Assembly: GCA_030529845.1 (NCBI GenBank)
Contig: JAUMWB010000004.1
Location: 45,609 to 109,608, forward strand
From: Rothia sp. (in: high G+C Gram-positive bacteria)
GTDB lineage: Bacteria; Actinomycetota; Actinomycetes; Actinomycetales; Micrococcaceae
Length of the DNA stretch: 64,000 nt
Direction: 5' to 3'
The translations under genes were made by a program, and so were the position numbers. Shown here in pieces: positions 33,586 through 42,787 of the stretch (position 1 is the first letter of the stretch; every line of letters starts with the position of its first letter). Under the pieces are notes generated by a model. The model made no database searches. It saw nothing but the letters and a program-made list of their open reading frames with translations, and was not told where the DNA came from.

Positions 33586-36500
33586 GTGCCAAACCGGCCA
33601 GAACATACAGTGCCCGAAGAGTTCGCGGGTAACGAGTGGCTCGTCGAAGAGCTCTTTGAACAGTACGAGCAGGACCGCAATTCAGTTGACGAGACATGGT
33701 GGCCTCTATTTGACCAGTGGGCAGGCACAACCGGGAGCGCAACTAGCACCCAGCAGGCAAAGGAGCCTGCTGCGGCGTCCGCCCCGACCAGTGAAGCCCC
33801 CTCCAAGGCTCCAGTTCCCTCTACCACCAAGACCCCTGCCCCAGAAGCTGACCCCAAGTCCGCTCCGAAGGCAGCACCCAAGGCAAGCAACCCCTCAGCG
33901 ACCAAGCCCATCAGCCCGAAGGAAGAACCCGTGAGCGACGCTCTCCAAGAAGACCAGATTGTCACCCTCCGCGGCCCCGCCAAGGCGGTTGCCAGCAACA
34001 TGGATGAGTCGCTGAGCGTACCCACTGCAACCACCGTCCGCGCCATTCCCGCCAAGTTGCTGATCGATAACCGTACCGAAATCAACAGCTACCTGGCACG
34101 TACCCGAGGCGGCAAGGTCTCCTTCACCCACATCATCGGCTACGCCATTATCCGTGCCCTTGCTGCTTTCCCCTCCATGAACGTCAGCTACGGTGAGGAC
34201 GCCAAGGGCAAGCCCGCTGCCATCCAGCACGCCCACGTCAACTTCGGCCTGGCCATTGACCTACCCCGCCCCGACGGTTCTCGCAACCTGGTTGTGCCCA
34301 ACATCAAGAGCGCAGAGAAGCTTTCCTTCTCAGAGTTCTGGGAAGCCTACAACGACATCGTCAAGCGCGGCCGCGATGGCAAGCTCGGCGTTGAGGACTT
34401 CGCTGGCACCACTGTCTCCCTGACCAACCCCGGCGGTATTGGCACCGTCCACTCCGTCCCCCGTCTCTCTAAGGGCCAGGCGGCCATTATCGGTGCCGGC
34501 GCCCTTGACTACCCCGCCGAATACCGTGGCACCTCAGAAAAGGTCATCGCCCGCAACGGCGTCTCCAAGATTCTGACCCTGACCTCAACCTACGATCACC
34601 GAGTTATCCAGGGCGCAGGCTCCGGCGAGTTCCTCAAGATTGTGGAGCACTACCTGCTCGGTGGCGATGGCTTCTACGACCGGATCTTCGAAGACCTGCG
34701 CATCCCCTTCGAGCCCGTCCGCTGGGCCCGCGACAACCAGGTCAACCCCGAAGCCGAAGTTTCCAAGGTTGCCCGCATCCAGCAGCTCATTCATGCCTTC
34801 CGTGTACGTGGCCACCTGGTAGCCCAGACCAACCCCATCGGCTACCAGATGCTCTCCCACCCCGATCTTCGCCTGGAAAACTACGGCTTGACCCTCTGGG
34901 ACCTTGACCGTTACTGGCCCACCGGCGGCTTTGGCGAAAAAGAATCCCTGCCCCTGCGCACCATTCTTGAGCTCTTGCGCGAGGCCTACACCCGCACCCT
35001 GGGTGTCGAGTACATGCACATCGAGAACCCCGAAGAGCGTCAATGGTTCCAGGATCGTTTGGAGCACGGCTACACCAAGCCCTCCCGTGACGAGCAGTTC
35101 CGTGTGCTGGGCACCCTGAACGCTGCGGAGGCTTTCGAAACCTTCCTGCAGACCAAGTACCTGGGCCAGAAGCGCTTCTCACTGGAGGGCGGCGAATCCC
35201 TGATTCCCCTGCTTGACTCGGTCATTTCTGAAGCAGCAGACGCTGGCCTGAACGGGGTCGGTATCGGCATGGCTCACCGCGGTCGCCTCAACGTGCTGAC
35301 CAATATTGCAGGTAAGTCCTACGCCCAGATCTTCCGTGAGTTTGAGGGCCAGATGGACCCCCGCCTGACCGGTGGCTCCGGCGACGTTAAGTACCATCTG
35401 GGCACTGAGGGAGTCTTTACCTCCCACAACGGTAACCAGACCCAGGTCTACCTGGCCGCTAACCCCTCCCATCTGGAAGCCGTCAATACCGTGCTTGAGG
35501 GTATCGTCCGCGCTAAGCAGGACACCCTGGCTGAACAGGGCATCGGCAACTACCCCGTACTGCCGATCCTGGTGCACGGTGACGCGGCCTTCGCCGGTCA
35601 GGGCATCGTGCTGGAAACCCTGCAGATGTCCAAGCTGGAGGGTTACACCACCGGCGGCACCGTGCACATCGTGGTCAACAACCAGGTGGGCTTCACCACC
35701 ACCCCGCGTGATGGCCGCACCGCCACCTACTCCACCGATATCGCCCGTATGATTCAGGCGCCCGTCCTGCACGTGAATGCGGACGACCCCGAGGCCGTTG
35801 TTCGCGCAGGCTCCATCGCCTTCGCCTACCGTCAGGCTTTCAACAAGGACGTCGTCATCGACCTGGTCTGCTACCGCCGCCGCGGCCACAACGAGGCCGA
35901 TGACCCCTCGATGACCCAGCCCAAGATGTACCAGCAGATTGAGGAGCTACCCTCAACCCGCAAGATTTACACCGAAGCCCTGGTGGGTCGCGGCGACATC
36001 TCCCAGGACGAGGCCGAGCGCGCGCTCAAGGACTACCAGTCCCGGCTGGAGCAGATTTTCACTGAGACTCACGAGGCCCAGTCGTCGTCCGCTCCCCTGG
36101 TCACCGCAGACGCCGCCGCTGTCTCAAACATCGAGCGCCCCGCAGCCCAGCAGAATGAGGACTCAGTGCACGTTGCCGGTGAGACCGCCATCTCGGCTGA
36201 GACCCTGGCCCAGATTGGTCAGGCTTTCGGCAATATTCCTGAGGGCTTTACCGTGCACAAGAAGCTCAAGAAGCTCCTGGAGCAGCGCGTGAAGATGTCC
36301 ACCGAAGGTGACATCAACTGGGGCTTTGGCGAGCTCGCAGCCTTTGCTTCCCTGCTGCTAGAGGGTCGTGACGTACGCCTGACCGGTCAGGACGTCCAGC
36401 GCGGCACCTTCGTCCAGCGTCACTCTGTACTGCACGATTCGCTGACCGACGAAGAGTGGAACCCCCTGGCCAGCCTTTCCGAAAACCAGGGTAGGTACTC

Positions 36501-37332
36501 CATCTACAACTCCCTGCTCTCTGAGTACGGTGTGATGGGCTTCGAGTACGGTTACTCTGTTGAGCGCCCCGATTCCCTGGTTCTCTGGGAAGCCCAGTTC
36601 GGTGACTTCGCCAACGGTGCTCAGACCATTGTGGATGAGTTCATCTCGTCGGCAGAGCAGAAGTGGGCTCAGCGTTCCTCTCTGGTCTTGCTACTGCCCC
36701 ACGGTTTTGAGGGCCAGGGCCCCGACCACTCATCGGCCCGCATGGAGCGCTACCTGCAGCTGTGCGCCGAAAACAACATGACCGTTGCTGTTCCTTCGAC
36801 CCCGGCTAACCACTTCCACCTGCTGCGCCGCCAGGCCCACTCCCGCCCACACAAGCCCCTGATTGTCATCACCCCCAAGCAGCTACTCCGTCTCAAGGCC
36901 GCTGCCTCATCGGTTGAGGACTTCACCAGCGGCAGCTTCAAGCCCATCATCGAGGATCAGGGTAACCTGAACCCGGCAGACGTTACCCGACTGGTCTTCG
37001 TCTCCGGCCGCCTCTACTACGACCTGGAAGCAGAGCGTGCCAAGCGCGGGGACAAGACCACCGCTATTGTGCGCGTCGAGCAGCTCTACCCCCTGCCCTC
37101 TGCTGAGATTAAGGAACAGATTGCGGCCTACCCCAATGCGGAACTCATCTGGGCCCAGGACGAACCGGCTAACCAGGGCCAGTGGCCCTTCATGGCGGTC
37201 AATCTGCTGCCCCAGATTGACTACCGCATGAAGCTGATTTCCCGTCCGGCAGCAGCTTCTCCTGCAGCCGGTACCGGTAAGCGCCACCAGCGCGAGCTCG
37301 ACAACCTCATCTCTGAGGTCTTCGACCGCTAA
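33586..37332 (+). CDS. kgd: Multifunctional 2-oxoglutarate decarboxylase/dehydrogenase E1-E2 fusion (Kgd/OdhA type)
   Basis: About 1248 residues from GTG at 33586 ((M)PNRPEHTVPEEFAGNEWLVEELFEQY); the longer frame upstream is unlikely. An N-terminal E1-type peptide (LVEELFEQYEQD) is followed by an Ala/Pro/Lys linker, then the E2 acyltransferase catalytic domain (about 115-360, no lipoyl domain; TYDHRVIQGAGSGEF), then the thiamin-diphosphate E1 domain (GMAHRGRLNVLTNIAGK, GDAAFAGQGIV, VNNQVGFTT, RRGHNEADDP). This E2-E1 architecture is restricted to Actinobacteria. It works in the TCA cycle with E3 and free or PDH-borne lipoyl groups. In relatives it is inhibited by the FHA protein OdhI/GarA, which is not in this window. 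Confidence 0.96.
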   Translation: MPNRPEHTVPEEFAGNEWLVEELFEQYEQDRNSVDETWWPLFDQWAGTTGSATSTQQAKEPAAASAPTSEAPSKAPVPSTTKTPAPEADPKSAPKAAPKASNPSATKPISPKEEPVSDALQEDQIVTLRGPAKAVASNMDESLSVPTATTVRAIPAKLLIDNRTEINSYLARTRGGKVSFTHIIGYAIIRALAAFPSMNVSYGEDAKGKPAAIQHAHVNFGLAIDLPRPDGSRNLVVPNIKSAEKLSFSEFWEAYNDIVKRGRDGKLGVEDFAGTTVSLTNPGGIGTVHSVPRLSKGQAAIIGAGALDYPAEYRGTSEKVIARNGVSKILTLTSTYDHRVIQGAGSGEFLKIVEHYLLGGDGFYDRIFEDLRIPFEPVRWARDNQVNPEAEVSKVARIQQLIHAFRVRGHLVAQTNPIGYQMLSHPDLRLENYGLTLWDLDRYWPTGGFGEKESLPLRTILELLREAYTRTLGVEYMHIENPEERQWFQDRLEHGYTKPSRDEQFRVLGTLNAAEAFETFLQTKYLGQKRFSLEGGESLIPLLDSVISEAADAGLNGVGIGMAHRGRLNVLTNIAGKSYAQIFREFEGQMDPRLTGGSGDVKYHLGTEGVFTSHNGNQTQVYLAANPSHLEAVNTVLEGIVRAKQDTLAEQGIGNYPVLPILVHGDAAFAGQGIVLETLQMSKLEGYTTGGTVHIVVNNQVGFTTTPRDGRTATYSTDIARMIQAPVLHVNADDPEAVVRAGSIAFAYRQAFNKDVVIDLVCYRRRGHNEADDPSMTQPKMYQQIEELPSTRKIYTEALVGRGDISQDEAERALKDYQSRLEQIFTETHEAQSSSAPLVTADAAAVSNIERPAAQQNEDSVHVAGETAISAETLAQIGQAFGNIPEGFTVHKKLKKLLEQRVKMSTEGDINWGFGELAAFASLLLEGRDVRLTGQDVQRGTFVQRHSVLHDSLTDEEWNPLASLSENQGRYSIYNSLLSEYGVMGFEYGYSVERPDSLVLWEAQFGDFANGAQTIVDEFISSAEQKWAQRSSLVLLLPHGFEGQGPDHSSARMERYLQLCAENNMTVAVPSTPANHFHLLRRQAHSRPHKPLIVITPKQLLRLKAAASSVEDFTSGSFKPIIEDQGNLNPADVTRLVFVSGRLYYDLEAERAKRGDKTTAIVRVEQLYPLPSAEIKEQIAAYPNAELIWAQDEPANQGQWPFMAVNLLPQIDYRMKLISRPAAASPAAGTGKRHQRELDNLISEVFDR

Positions 37333-37366
37333 AGCAGTTCATCGCCTATCAAATGACCAGGCTAGC

Positions 37367-37401
37367 AGTGCCCGAATCTTGCCCGTCAAGATTCGGGCAC
37401 T
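37367..37401. terminator. Symmetric 15-bp hairpin after kgd
   Basis: AGTGCCCGAATCTTG (37367-37381) and its exact complement (37387-37401) with loop CCCGT. There is no T-run on either side. It lies 34 bp after the kgd stop. Confidence 0.65.
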
Positions 37402-37517
37402 ACCCGTTTGCGGTGCGCCCACCGTGCACTGGCAGGCTCCAGGGTTTAGACTGGTACAGAACGAAAGAGACCAACGTTGCCGGGCAAGAGCGCCTGCAAC
37501 CTTGTAGAAAGAAACAC

Positions 37518-38117
37518 GTGGATCAGCGAAAAATTCGACTTGTAGCCGTTGGCGATGATCTGCTCGCAGGCGTCGGGGACCCCCGCACCCTCGGGTGGTT
37601 CGGGCGCGTCATGGCACGCACTCCCCAGACCTCTGCCTCCATCTCGGCCTATAACCTAGCAGCTCCCGGAGAAGGCAGCGAACAGCTCAATGCCCGCTGG
37701 TTTGAAGAAGCCAGCCGCCGCTTTGCCCAGGGCCACGAAAACCGCCTGGTCATCGCGCCCTCTACCTTCGACATCGACCTAGGCCTTACCAGCGCCCGTT
37801 CCCGCCTGAATCTGGCAAACATGGTCGATATGGCCTCCCAGAACAACGTGAAGGTTCTGGTTGTAGGCCCTCCCCCCACTCTCGATGCTGAACGCAACCG
37901 CAAGATTGCTGACCTCTCAGCAGCTTACGCCGACGTGGTAACCCGTCGTAACCATGTCTACGTTGATACCTTCAACCCCCTGCTGCACCACGAGCAGTGG
38001 CGCAACGATCTGGCTGCGAATGATGGCCGTCCTGGCCAGTCTGGCTACGGCCTGATTGCTTGGCTGGTACTGCACCGTGGCTGGTACAACTGGCTCCAGA
38101 TTTCAGAGCCCGTTTAA
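37518..38117 (+). CDS. SGNH/GDSL-like protein lacking the canonical Ser and His
   Basis: 199 residues from GTG at 37518 ((M)DQRKIRLVAVGDDLLAGVGDPRTLGWFGRVMA), preceded by AAAGAAA. The fold markers of GDSL hydrolases are present: block I VGDDLLAGVGD, a Gly in LAAPGEGSEQL, and the C-terminal block DGRPGQSGYGLIAW. But the catalytic Ser of GDSL is Asp (GDDL), and the His of DxxHP is absent (DGRPGQ). It may be a non-hydrolytic or altered enzyme. Related Micrococcaceae proteins, as I recall them, share this, so it looks like a family trait rather than decay. Single gene, no operon partner. Confidence 0.75.
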   Translation: MDQRKIRLVAVGDDLLAGVGDPRTLGWFGRVMARTPQTSASISAYNLAAPGEGSEQLNARWFEEASRRFAQGHENRLVIAPSTFDIDLGLTSARSRLNLANMVDMASQNNVKVLVVGPPPTLDAERNRKIADLSAAYADVVTRRNHVYVDTFNPLLHHEQWRNDLAANDGRPGQSGYGLIAWLVLHRGWYNWLQISEPV

Positions 38118-38276
38118 GGGAAGCTGTGGCAGGCGTCCGCCCCTGTGACCAACCCCGGGGTGTGCAAAGCTCGCCAAGGTATGCGAAAATAGTGAGAAGT
38201 GCCTATTCTAAGGTGCTATCGACCATTTGTGCTCCGTTATCCTGACGGGCACTCCACCTTGATCAAGGAGGCTCTC

Positions 38277-38351
38277 ATGAGCAAGCGCGGTCGCAAGCGT
38301 AAGGATCGCCGTAAGGGTGGCGCTAACCACGGTAAGCGCCCCAACTCATAA
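38277..38351 (+). CDS. 50S ribosomal protein bL37-like 24-residue basic protein
   Basis: ATG at 38277 with a perfect AAGGAGG 5 nt upstream encodes 24 residues: MSKRGRKRKDRRKGG then ANHGKRPNS. The Lys/Arg-rich start and the ANHGKRPN ending match the tiny bL37 protein found in mycobacterial ribosomes. It is too small for routine ORF calling. A strong terminator follows at once, so it is a monocistronic, probably highly expressed gene. Confidence 0.85.
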   Translation: MSKRGRKRKDRRKGGANHGKRPNS

Positions 38352-38360
38352 GGCAATCAC

Positions 38361-38396
38361 AAGGGCCCCTGCTCGCTGTAGCGAGTAGGGGCCCTT
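38361..38396. terminator. Bidirectional terminator between the bL37 gene and rsrA
   Basis: AAGGGCCCCTGCTCGC (38361-38376), TGTA loop, GCGAGTAGGGGCCCTT (38381-38396); 16-bp stem with one G-T pair and T-run. Serves the convergent pair. Confidence 0.85.
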
Positions 38397-38405
38397 TGCT
38401 ATGGC

Positions 38406-38687
38406 CTAGCTGGCAGCTGGGTGCCCTTCTTCGGTGTGTATCTCATCAATGCAGGCTCGAATTCGGCTTTTAAGGTCGACCGGGGCGGTTTCCTTGCAGG
38501 TGCGACGCACGGCCTGGCGGATGATGCACTCAAGGTCGTACTCCTTGGCACAGGTTTCACACTCGGCCAGGTGGGCTTGGAGTTCTTCAAGGTCCTGGCA
38601 GCTGAGCGGGTCGTCAAGGTAGGTGTAAATCTTTGCCAGGCGTTCTTCGCAGGGGGTTGCAGTTTGCGAGGTGCTTGTGGTTGTCAT
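38406..38687 (-). CDS. rsrA: Mycothiol-system anti-sigma-R factor
   Basis: 93 residues with the zinc-associated anti-sigma motif: ...CQDLEELQAHLAECETCAKEYD (HxxxCxxC) preceded by a conserved His/Cys region. RsrA binds SigR and releases it when disulfide stress oxidises the Cys pair. It lies 14 bp downstream of sigR, the standard actinobacterial order. The C-terminal CKE (Cys76-ish) is the variable third cysteine. Confidence 0.9.
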   Translation of the reverse strand: MTTTSTSQTATPCEERLAKIYTYLDDPLSCQDLEELQAHLAECETCAKEYDLECIIRQAVRRTCKETAPVDLKSRIRACIDEIHTEEGHPAAS

Positions 38688-38701
38688 GGACGGCTCCTTT
38701 C

Positions 38702-39400
38702 TTAGGCGCTGGCAGTTTTGCTGGTACCGGCTTTACCGGTGGTGCTGGTCTTGATACCGCGGTCAGCGGCGTAGTCGGTGAGCTTATCGCGCAAGAGTTT
38801 ACGACCCCGGTGGAGGCGGGACATGACCGTACCGATGGGGGTGTCCATGATTTCGGAGATTTCCTTATACGAGAAGCCTTCAACGTCTGAGTAGTAGACG
38901 GCCATGCGGAAGTCTTCGGGGATGGACTGGAGGGCTTCTTTAATATCGCTGTCTGGCAGGTGGGCGAGGGCTTCGTTTTCAGCCGAGGGTAGGCCCTTGG
39001 AGTCGTGAGCTCCTGCCCGGGCTAGCTGCCAGTCTTCGACGGTGTCGGTATTGGCCTGGTAGGGCTCTCGCTGACGTTTGCGGTAGACGTTGATGTAGGT
39101 GTTGGTGAGGATGCGGTAGAGCCAGGCTTTGAGGTTGGTGCCTGGCTTGTACTGGTGGAAGGCGGAGAAAGCTTTCATGTAGGCCTCTTGAACCAGGTCT
39201 TCAGCGTCCTGCGGGTTGCGGGCCATGCGCAGGGCAGCGGCGTAGAGCTGGTCGACGTACATGAGGGCTTCCCGCTCGAAGCGGGCTTTACGTTCGGCGT
39301 CGGTTTCCTGAGAGCGCAGGTCTGGTTCGGTGCCTTCAGGAGTAAGGACGTCTGTGGTCGGCGCAGGGTCGGTGCTGGGGGCCGGGTGCGTGGTTGTCAT
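38702..39400 (-). CDS. sigR: ECF sigma factor SigR/SigH (thiol-oxidative stress)
   Basis: 232 residues. A Pro/Thr-rich N-terminal extension of ~35 residues precedes sigma region 2 ([64 protein letters not shown]) and region 4 ([48 protein letters not shown]). It ends in a Thr/Ser/Lys tail. Controls thioredoxin, mycothiol and protein-quality genes in relatives. It is followed by rsrA and preceded by a GGAAT-GTT promoter, indicating autoregulation. Confidence 0.93.
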   Translation of the reverse strand: MTTTHPAPSTDPAPTTDVLTPEGTEPDLRSQETDAERKARFEREALMYVDQLYAAALRMARNPQDAEDLVQEAYMKAFSAFHQYKPGTNLKAWLYRILTNTYINVYRKRQREPYQANTDTVEDWQLARAGAHDSKGLPSAENEALAHLPDSDIKEALQSIPEDFRMAVYYSDVEGFSYKEISEIMDTPIGTVMSRLHRGRKLLRDKLTDYAADRGIKTSTTGKAGTSKTASA

Positions 39401-39480
39401 TTCCCTCCAGGTGTGCGGTGGTCTTTTGTCTTACTGTACCTGCCCTGGGGGCACAGCTGGGCGCCGAGTACGCCAGGTAT

Positions 39481-39505
39481 AACGACAGCCAGCGGCGTCT
39501 ATTCC
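39481..39505 (-). promoter_or_regulatory. Candidate SigR-dependent promoter of sigR-rsrA
   Basis: Minus strand GGAATA...CGTT: GGAAT (39505-39501), 17 nt, GTT (39483-39481), 80 nt upstream of the sigR start. The known SigR/SigH consensus is GGAAT with 18 or so nt and GTT, and this spacing is one shorter than the Streptomyces norm. Confidence 0.6.
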
Positions 39506-39637
39506 CTTGGAGCTAAAGTTTTTTGTGCCGGTGGTGCTGCAAAGTGGCTGAACCCACCGGTCTATATGTATGCTTAGTAGTGTTAGGTATCTGTGATACG
39601 CCATAATGGGGCCACACACCCCGTGAAGGAGGAACTC

Positions 39638-40168
39638 ATGTCGTTGGTTCGCCGTTTTGCCCGCCCCCTGCTGGCTTCAAGCTTCATCATCTCGGGTGTT
39701 GACCGTCTACGTGACCCCGAATCATCCAAGCACCTGGCTAAGGTCGTCAACCTGGCTGCAACCTCTACCCCTCAGCTTGCTGTCCTGCGTGGCCAGGAGA
39801 AGCTGGTCGGCCAGGCTCTGGCTGGCTCCCAGGTAGCCGCCGGTGCCCTCTTCGCTCTGGGCAAGCTGCCTCGCCTTTCGTCCACCGTCCTGCTGGCCAC
39901 CGGAGCCATCAATTCCTACGTTGAATACCGCGCGGCTGAGGCTGAGACCAAGGAGCAGAAGACCGCCCGCCGTAACGCCGCTGTGGTCAACGGTTCCCTG
40001 CTGGGTGCGATCGCTATTGCAGCGGTTGACACCGACGGTAACCCTTCGCTGGCCTGGCGAGCTTCAAAGCTGAGTGACCAGGTTGCGAAGAAGTCTCACC
40101 AGCTGGCATCTGATGTTCAGGATGCCGCCTCTGATGCCCAGAAGAAGGTTGAAGACCTCTTCGCCTAA
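39638..40168 (+). CDS. DoxX family membrane protein
   Basis: 176 residues from ATG at 39638, preceded by AAGGAGG. SLVRRFARPLLASSFIISGVDRLRDP at the N-terminus, then LAGSQVAAGALFALGKLPRLSSTVLLATGAI and NGSLLGAIAIAAVDTDG: four hydrophobic segments of the DoxX type, followed by a Lys/Asp-rich helical C-terminal tail. DoxX proteins act near thiol-redox or membrane-stress systems; the neighbouring divergent sigR is suggestive only. Confidence 0.85.
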   Translation: MSLVRRFARPLLASSFIISGVDRLRDPESSKHLAKVVNLAATSTPQLAVLRGQEKLVGQALAGSQVAAGALFALGKLPRLSSTVLLATGAINSYVEYRAAEAETKEQKTARRNAAVVNGSLLGAIAIAAVDTDGNPSLAWRASKLSDQVAKKSHQLASDVQDAASDAQKKVEDLFA

Positions 40169-40207
40169 AGCGGTTCTTGCAGGGCCCAAGGCCCCGTGAA
40201 CTTTGAT

Positions 40208-40237
40208 AAACCCCGTGCCATCTCGGTGCGGGGTTTT
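40208..40237 (+). terminator. Terminator after the DoxX gene
   Basis: AAACCCCG (40208-40215) pairs with CGGGGTTT (40229-40236) with TGCC/GGTG wobble pairs inside, followed by TT. It lies 40 bp after the stop. Confidence 0.75.
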
Positions 40238-40311
40238 CCCCTTTGCCGCCTTCGCCACCTAAAATAGGGTGGAAGGACGCCCTCAATCTAGTAACAAGGT
40301 AGGTTCTATTC

Positions 40312-41679
40312 GTGGTTGATGCGACTCAGCAGCCCCAAGTTGCCGACGGAGACTGGCTAGCGCCAACCGTCACGGTGCCCGAAGGTGTTCATGCCCGGGT
40401 GGAAATTCCCGGTTCAAAGTCGCTGACTAACCGCTACCTACTCCTAGCTGCCCTAGCCGATTCACCCTCGGTGATTCATGCGCCCCTGCATTCGCGGGAT
40501 TCGAAGCTGATGATAGCTGCCCTGACCTCTCTGGGTGCCCAGTTCGAAGAGATCGAAACCGGTAGCGTCTTTGGCCCCGATCTGCGGGTCATCCCCCTTG
40601 ATTTTTCTCACCGCGCCCCCCGTGAGGCCTCCATCGATGTTGGCCTGGCGGGTACCGTCATGCGTTTTGTTCCCCCGGTAGCTGCCCTGCTACCCGGCAC
40701 TTTCCATTTCGATGGCGATGAGCATGCCCGGGTGCGCCCCATGCTACCGGTGATTGAGGCCCTGCGGGGGTTGGGAGTTGAGGTTGAGGACGCCGGTACC
40801 GGCTCCCTGCCCTTCACCGTGGAATCTTCCGGTTCGGTGCAGGTAGCTGAGCTGACCATTGATGCTTCGGGTTCTTCCCAATTTGTTTCTGCTCTTTTGC
40901 TGGCAGCCTGCCGCTTTGAGCGGGGCCTAGTGTTGCGGCATGTGGGTGACCCGGTGCCCTCGGTGCCCCATATCGAGATGACCGTTGAGACCATGCGAGA
41001 GCTCGGTATATCTATCGACTTCAATGGCACAGACACCTGGACGGTTGCCCCCGGTGGCTTCCCCGGTTTTGAGGTCACCGTTGAACCCGATCTCTCCAAT
41101 GCTGGCCCCTTCCTGGTAGCGGCGGTTGCCACCGGCGCAACGGTGACGGTTCCCCGCTGGCCGGCTTCCACCACCCAGGGTGGAGACCACTGGCGCAAGA
41201 TTCTGCCCCTTTTTGGCGCCCAGGTAAAACTGGCTAACGGCGATCTGACGGTCACAGGTCCTACCGGTGGTGCGGCGTCCGGCCTGCCCGGAGTTGACCT
41301 TGACCTGGCTGAAGCTGGTGAGCTGGCCCCCACAGTGGCTGCCCTGATCGCGCTCTCCCCAGCCACCAGCGTCCTTTCCGGCATTGCTCACCTGCGCGGG
41401 CACGAAACTGACCGACTTGCTGCCCTGACCACCGAGATCAACCGTCTCGGTGGTAGGGCTGAAGAAACCGAAGACGGAATTCGCGTCACCGAACCCGTGG
41501 CTCACGGGGATCTCATGCGTACCTACGCTGATCACCGTATGGCCACCGCGGCAGCCGTCATGGGGCTGGTTGTTCCGGGTGTCGTAGTTGAAAACGTAGA
41601 GACCACCTCCAAGACCCTGCCCAACTTCACCGGGCTCTGGCAGAACATGCTGGACCAGTGGCAGGCAGGTGCCGCCTAA
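40312..41679 (+). CDS. aroA: 3-phosphoshikimate 1-carboxyvinyltransferase (EPSP synthase)
   Basis: Shikimate-pathway enzyme. 455 residues from GTG at 40312. Visible: N-terminal VEIPGSKSLTNRYLLLAALAD (phosphate/Lys-binding), LAGTVMRFVPPVAALLPGT, SSQFVSALLLA, and LRGHETDRLAALTTEINRLGG and YADHRMATAAAVMGL near the C-terminus. The LAGTVMRF segment takes the place of the usual LGNAGTxxR, as in the actinobacterial class. The stop overlaps the rsgA ATG (TAATG), so the two are coupled; hisN follows. Confidence 0.96.
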   Translation: MVDATQQPQVADGDWLAPTVTVPEGVHARVEIPGSKSLTNRYLLLAALADSPSVIHAPLHSRDSKLMIAALTSLGAQFEEIETGSVFGPDLRVIPLDFSHRAPREASIDVGLAGTVMRFVPPVAALLPGTFHFDGDEHARVRPMLPVIEALRGLGVEVEDAGTGSLPFTVESSGSVQVAELTIDASGSSQFVSALLLAACRFERGLVLRHVGDPVPSVPHIEMTVETMRELGISIDFNGTDTWTVAPGGFPGFEVTVEPDLSNAGPFLVAAVATGATVTVPRWPASTTQGGDHWRKILPLFGAQVKLANGDLTVTGPTGGAASGLPGVDLDLAEAGELAPTVAALIALSPATSVLSGIAHLRGHETDRLAALTTEINRLGGRAEETEDGIRVTEPVAHGDLMRTYADHRMATAAAVMGLVVPGVVVENVETTSKTLPNFTGLWQNMLDQWQAGAA

Positions 41680-42767
41680 TGCGCCGCTCCTGGGATGAAA
41701 GCGATGTACGAGTACGCCCCAACAAGAAGGGTTCCCGCCCCCGCACCAAAGACCGCCCGGCCCACAAGGACGCCGAAATCGGCCGCATTATTACTGTAGA
41801 CCGGGGCCGCTATACCGCCATACTCGATGAGGGCAAGAGTAGCGAACGGGTCGTCACCGCCGTGCGCGCCCGCGAGCTGCGCCGCTCCCCTATCGTGGTG
41901 GGCGACAAGGTTGCCCTCGTGGGGGATACCAGCGGTAAGCCCGATACCCTGGCCCGTCTCGTCCGTATCGAAGAGCGCACTAACCTCCTGCGCCGCAGCG
42001 CCGATGACACTGACCCCGTCGAGCGCGTAGTGGTAGCCAACGCCGATAACCTGGTCATTGTGGTCGCGGCAGAAAACCCCGAACCCCGCACCGGCTTTAT
42101 CGATCGTTCCCTGGCCGCCGCCTTTGACGCGGGGCTCACTCCCATTCTCTGCATCACCAAGACCGACCTCAAGCACCCGCAGTGGCTGCTGGACTACTAC
42201 CGGGACGTTGAGCTCACCATCCTGCTCTCCAAGGCTAAGGACGGGCGCGCCCCCAGCGAAGAAGGCTCCGAGGGCCTGGACACCACCCTGGTTGACCAGC
42301 TTTCTACCTATCTGGACGGCTCCGTCTCCGTTCTCCTGGGCCACTCGGGCGTGGGCAAATCTACCCTAGTCAACGCCCTGACCGGGGCCGAACGAGCTAC
42401 CGGGCACGTCAATGCTGTGACCGGCCGCGGACGCCACACCTCGTCCTCAGCCCTTGCCCTCCAACCACAGAAGGCGGCCCCCGGCACCTGGATTATTGAC
42501 ACCCCCGGTATCCGCTCTTTTGGACTTGCCCACGTTGAACCAGAAACCCTGGTGGCTTCTTTTACTGACCTTGCCCCCGGTTCAGCCAACTGCCCAAAGG
42601 GCTGCACCCACTCAGCGTCCGCCCCCGACTGCGGGCTGTCAGCCTACGTGGAAGCAGGCCAAGCAGGCCCGGCAGGCTCCGAACGCCTGGACTCCCTACG
42701 CAAACTCCTGCGCGTCGACGAAGAAACCGGCGACACCGAGAAAGAACTCGGCGTCGTAGACCTCTAA
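41679..42767 (+). CDS. rsgA: Ribosome small-subunit biogenesis GTPase RsgA
   Basis: 362 residues from ATG at 41679, overlapping the aroA TAA. OB-fold region (about 30-100, [12 protein letters not shown]), circularly permuted GTPase: G4 CITKTDLK (TKTD in place of NKxD), G1 [15 protein letters not shown]3 [10 protein letters not shown]; zinc knuckle [14 protein letters not shown] near the C-terminus. Assembly checkpoint for the 30S subunit. The N-terminus is Arg/Lys-rich ([18 protein letters not shown]). Confidence 0.96.
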   Translation: MRRSWDESDVRVRPNKKGSRPRTKDRPAHKDAEIGRIITVDRGRYTAILDEGKSSERVVTAVRARELRRSPIVVGDKVALVGDTSGKPDTLARLVRIEERTNLLRRSADDTDPVERVVVANADNLVIVVAAENPEPRTGFIDRSLAAAFDAGLTPILCITKTDLKHPQWLLDYYRDVELTILLSKAKDGRAPSEEGSEGLDTTLVDQLSTYLDGSVSVLLGHSGVGKSTLVNALTGAERATGHVNAVTGRGRHTSSSALALQPQKAAPGTWIIDTPGIRSFGLAHVEPETLVASFTDLAPGSANCPKGCTHSASAPDCGLSAYVEAGQAGPAGSERLDSLRKLLRVDEETGDTEKELGVVDL

Positions 42768-42787
42768 ACACACCAAGGCACACGACC

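Noticed and set aside
33468-34085. Long minus-strand ORF (205 residues) opposite the start of kgd
   Set aside because: It is the antisense shadow of the kgd N-terminal linker; composition follows the complementary codons and there is no ribosome site or family similarity.
38118-38276. Riboswitch upstream of the bL37 gene
   Set aside because: Only short, poorly paired segments are present; no known riboswitch core could be recognised.
40608-41384. 258-residue minus-strand ORF inside aroA
   Set aside because: Shadow of aroA; aroA motifs are complete on the plus strand.
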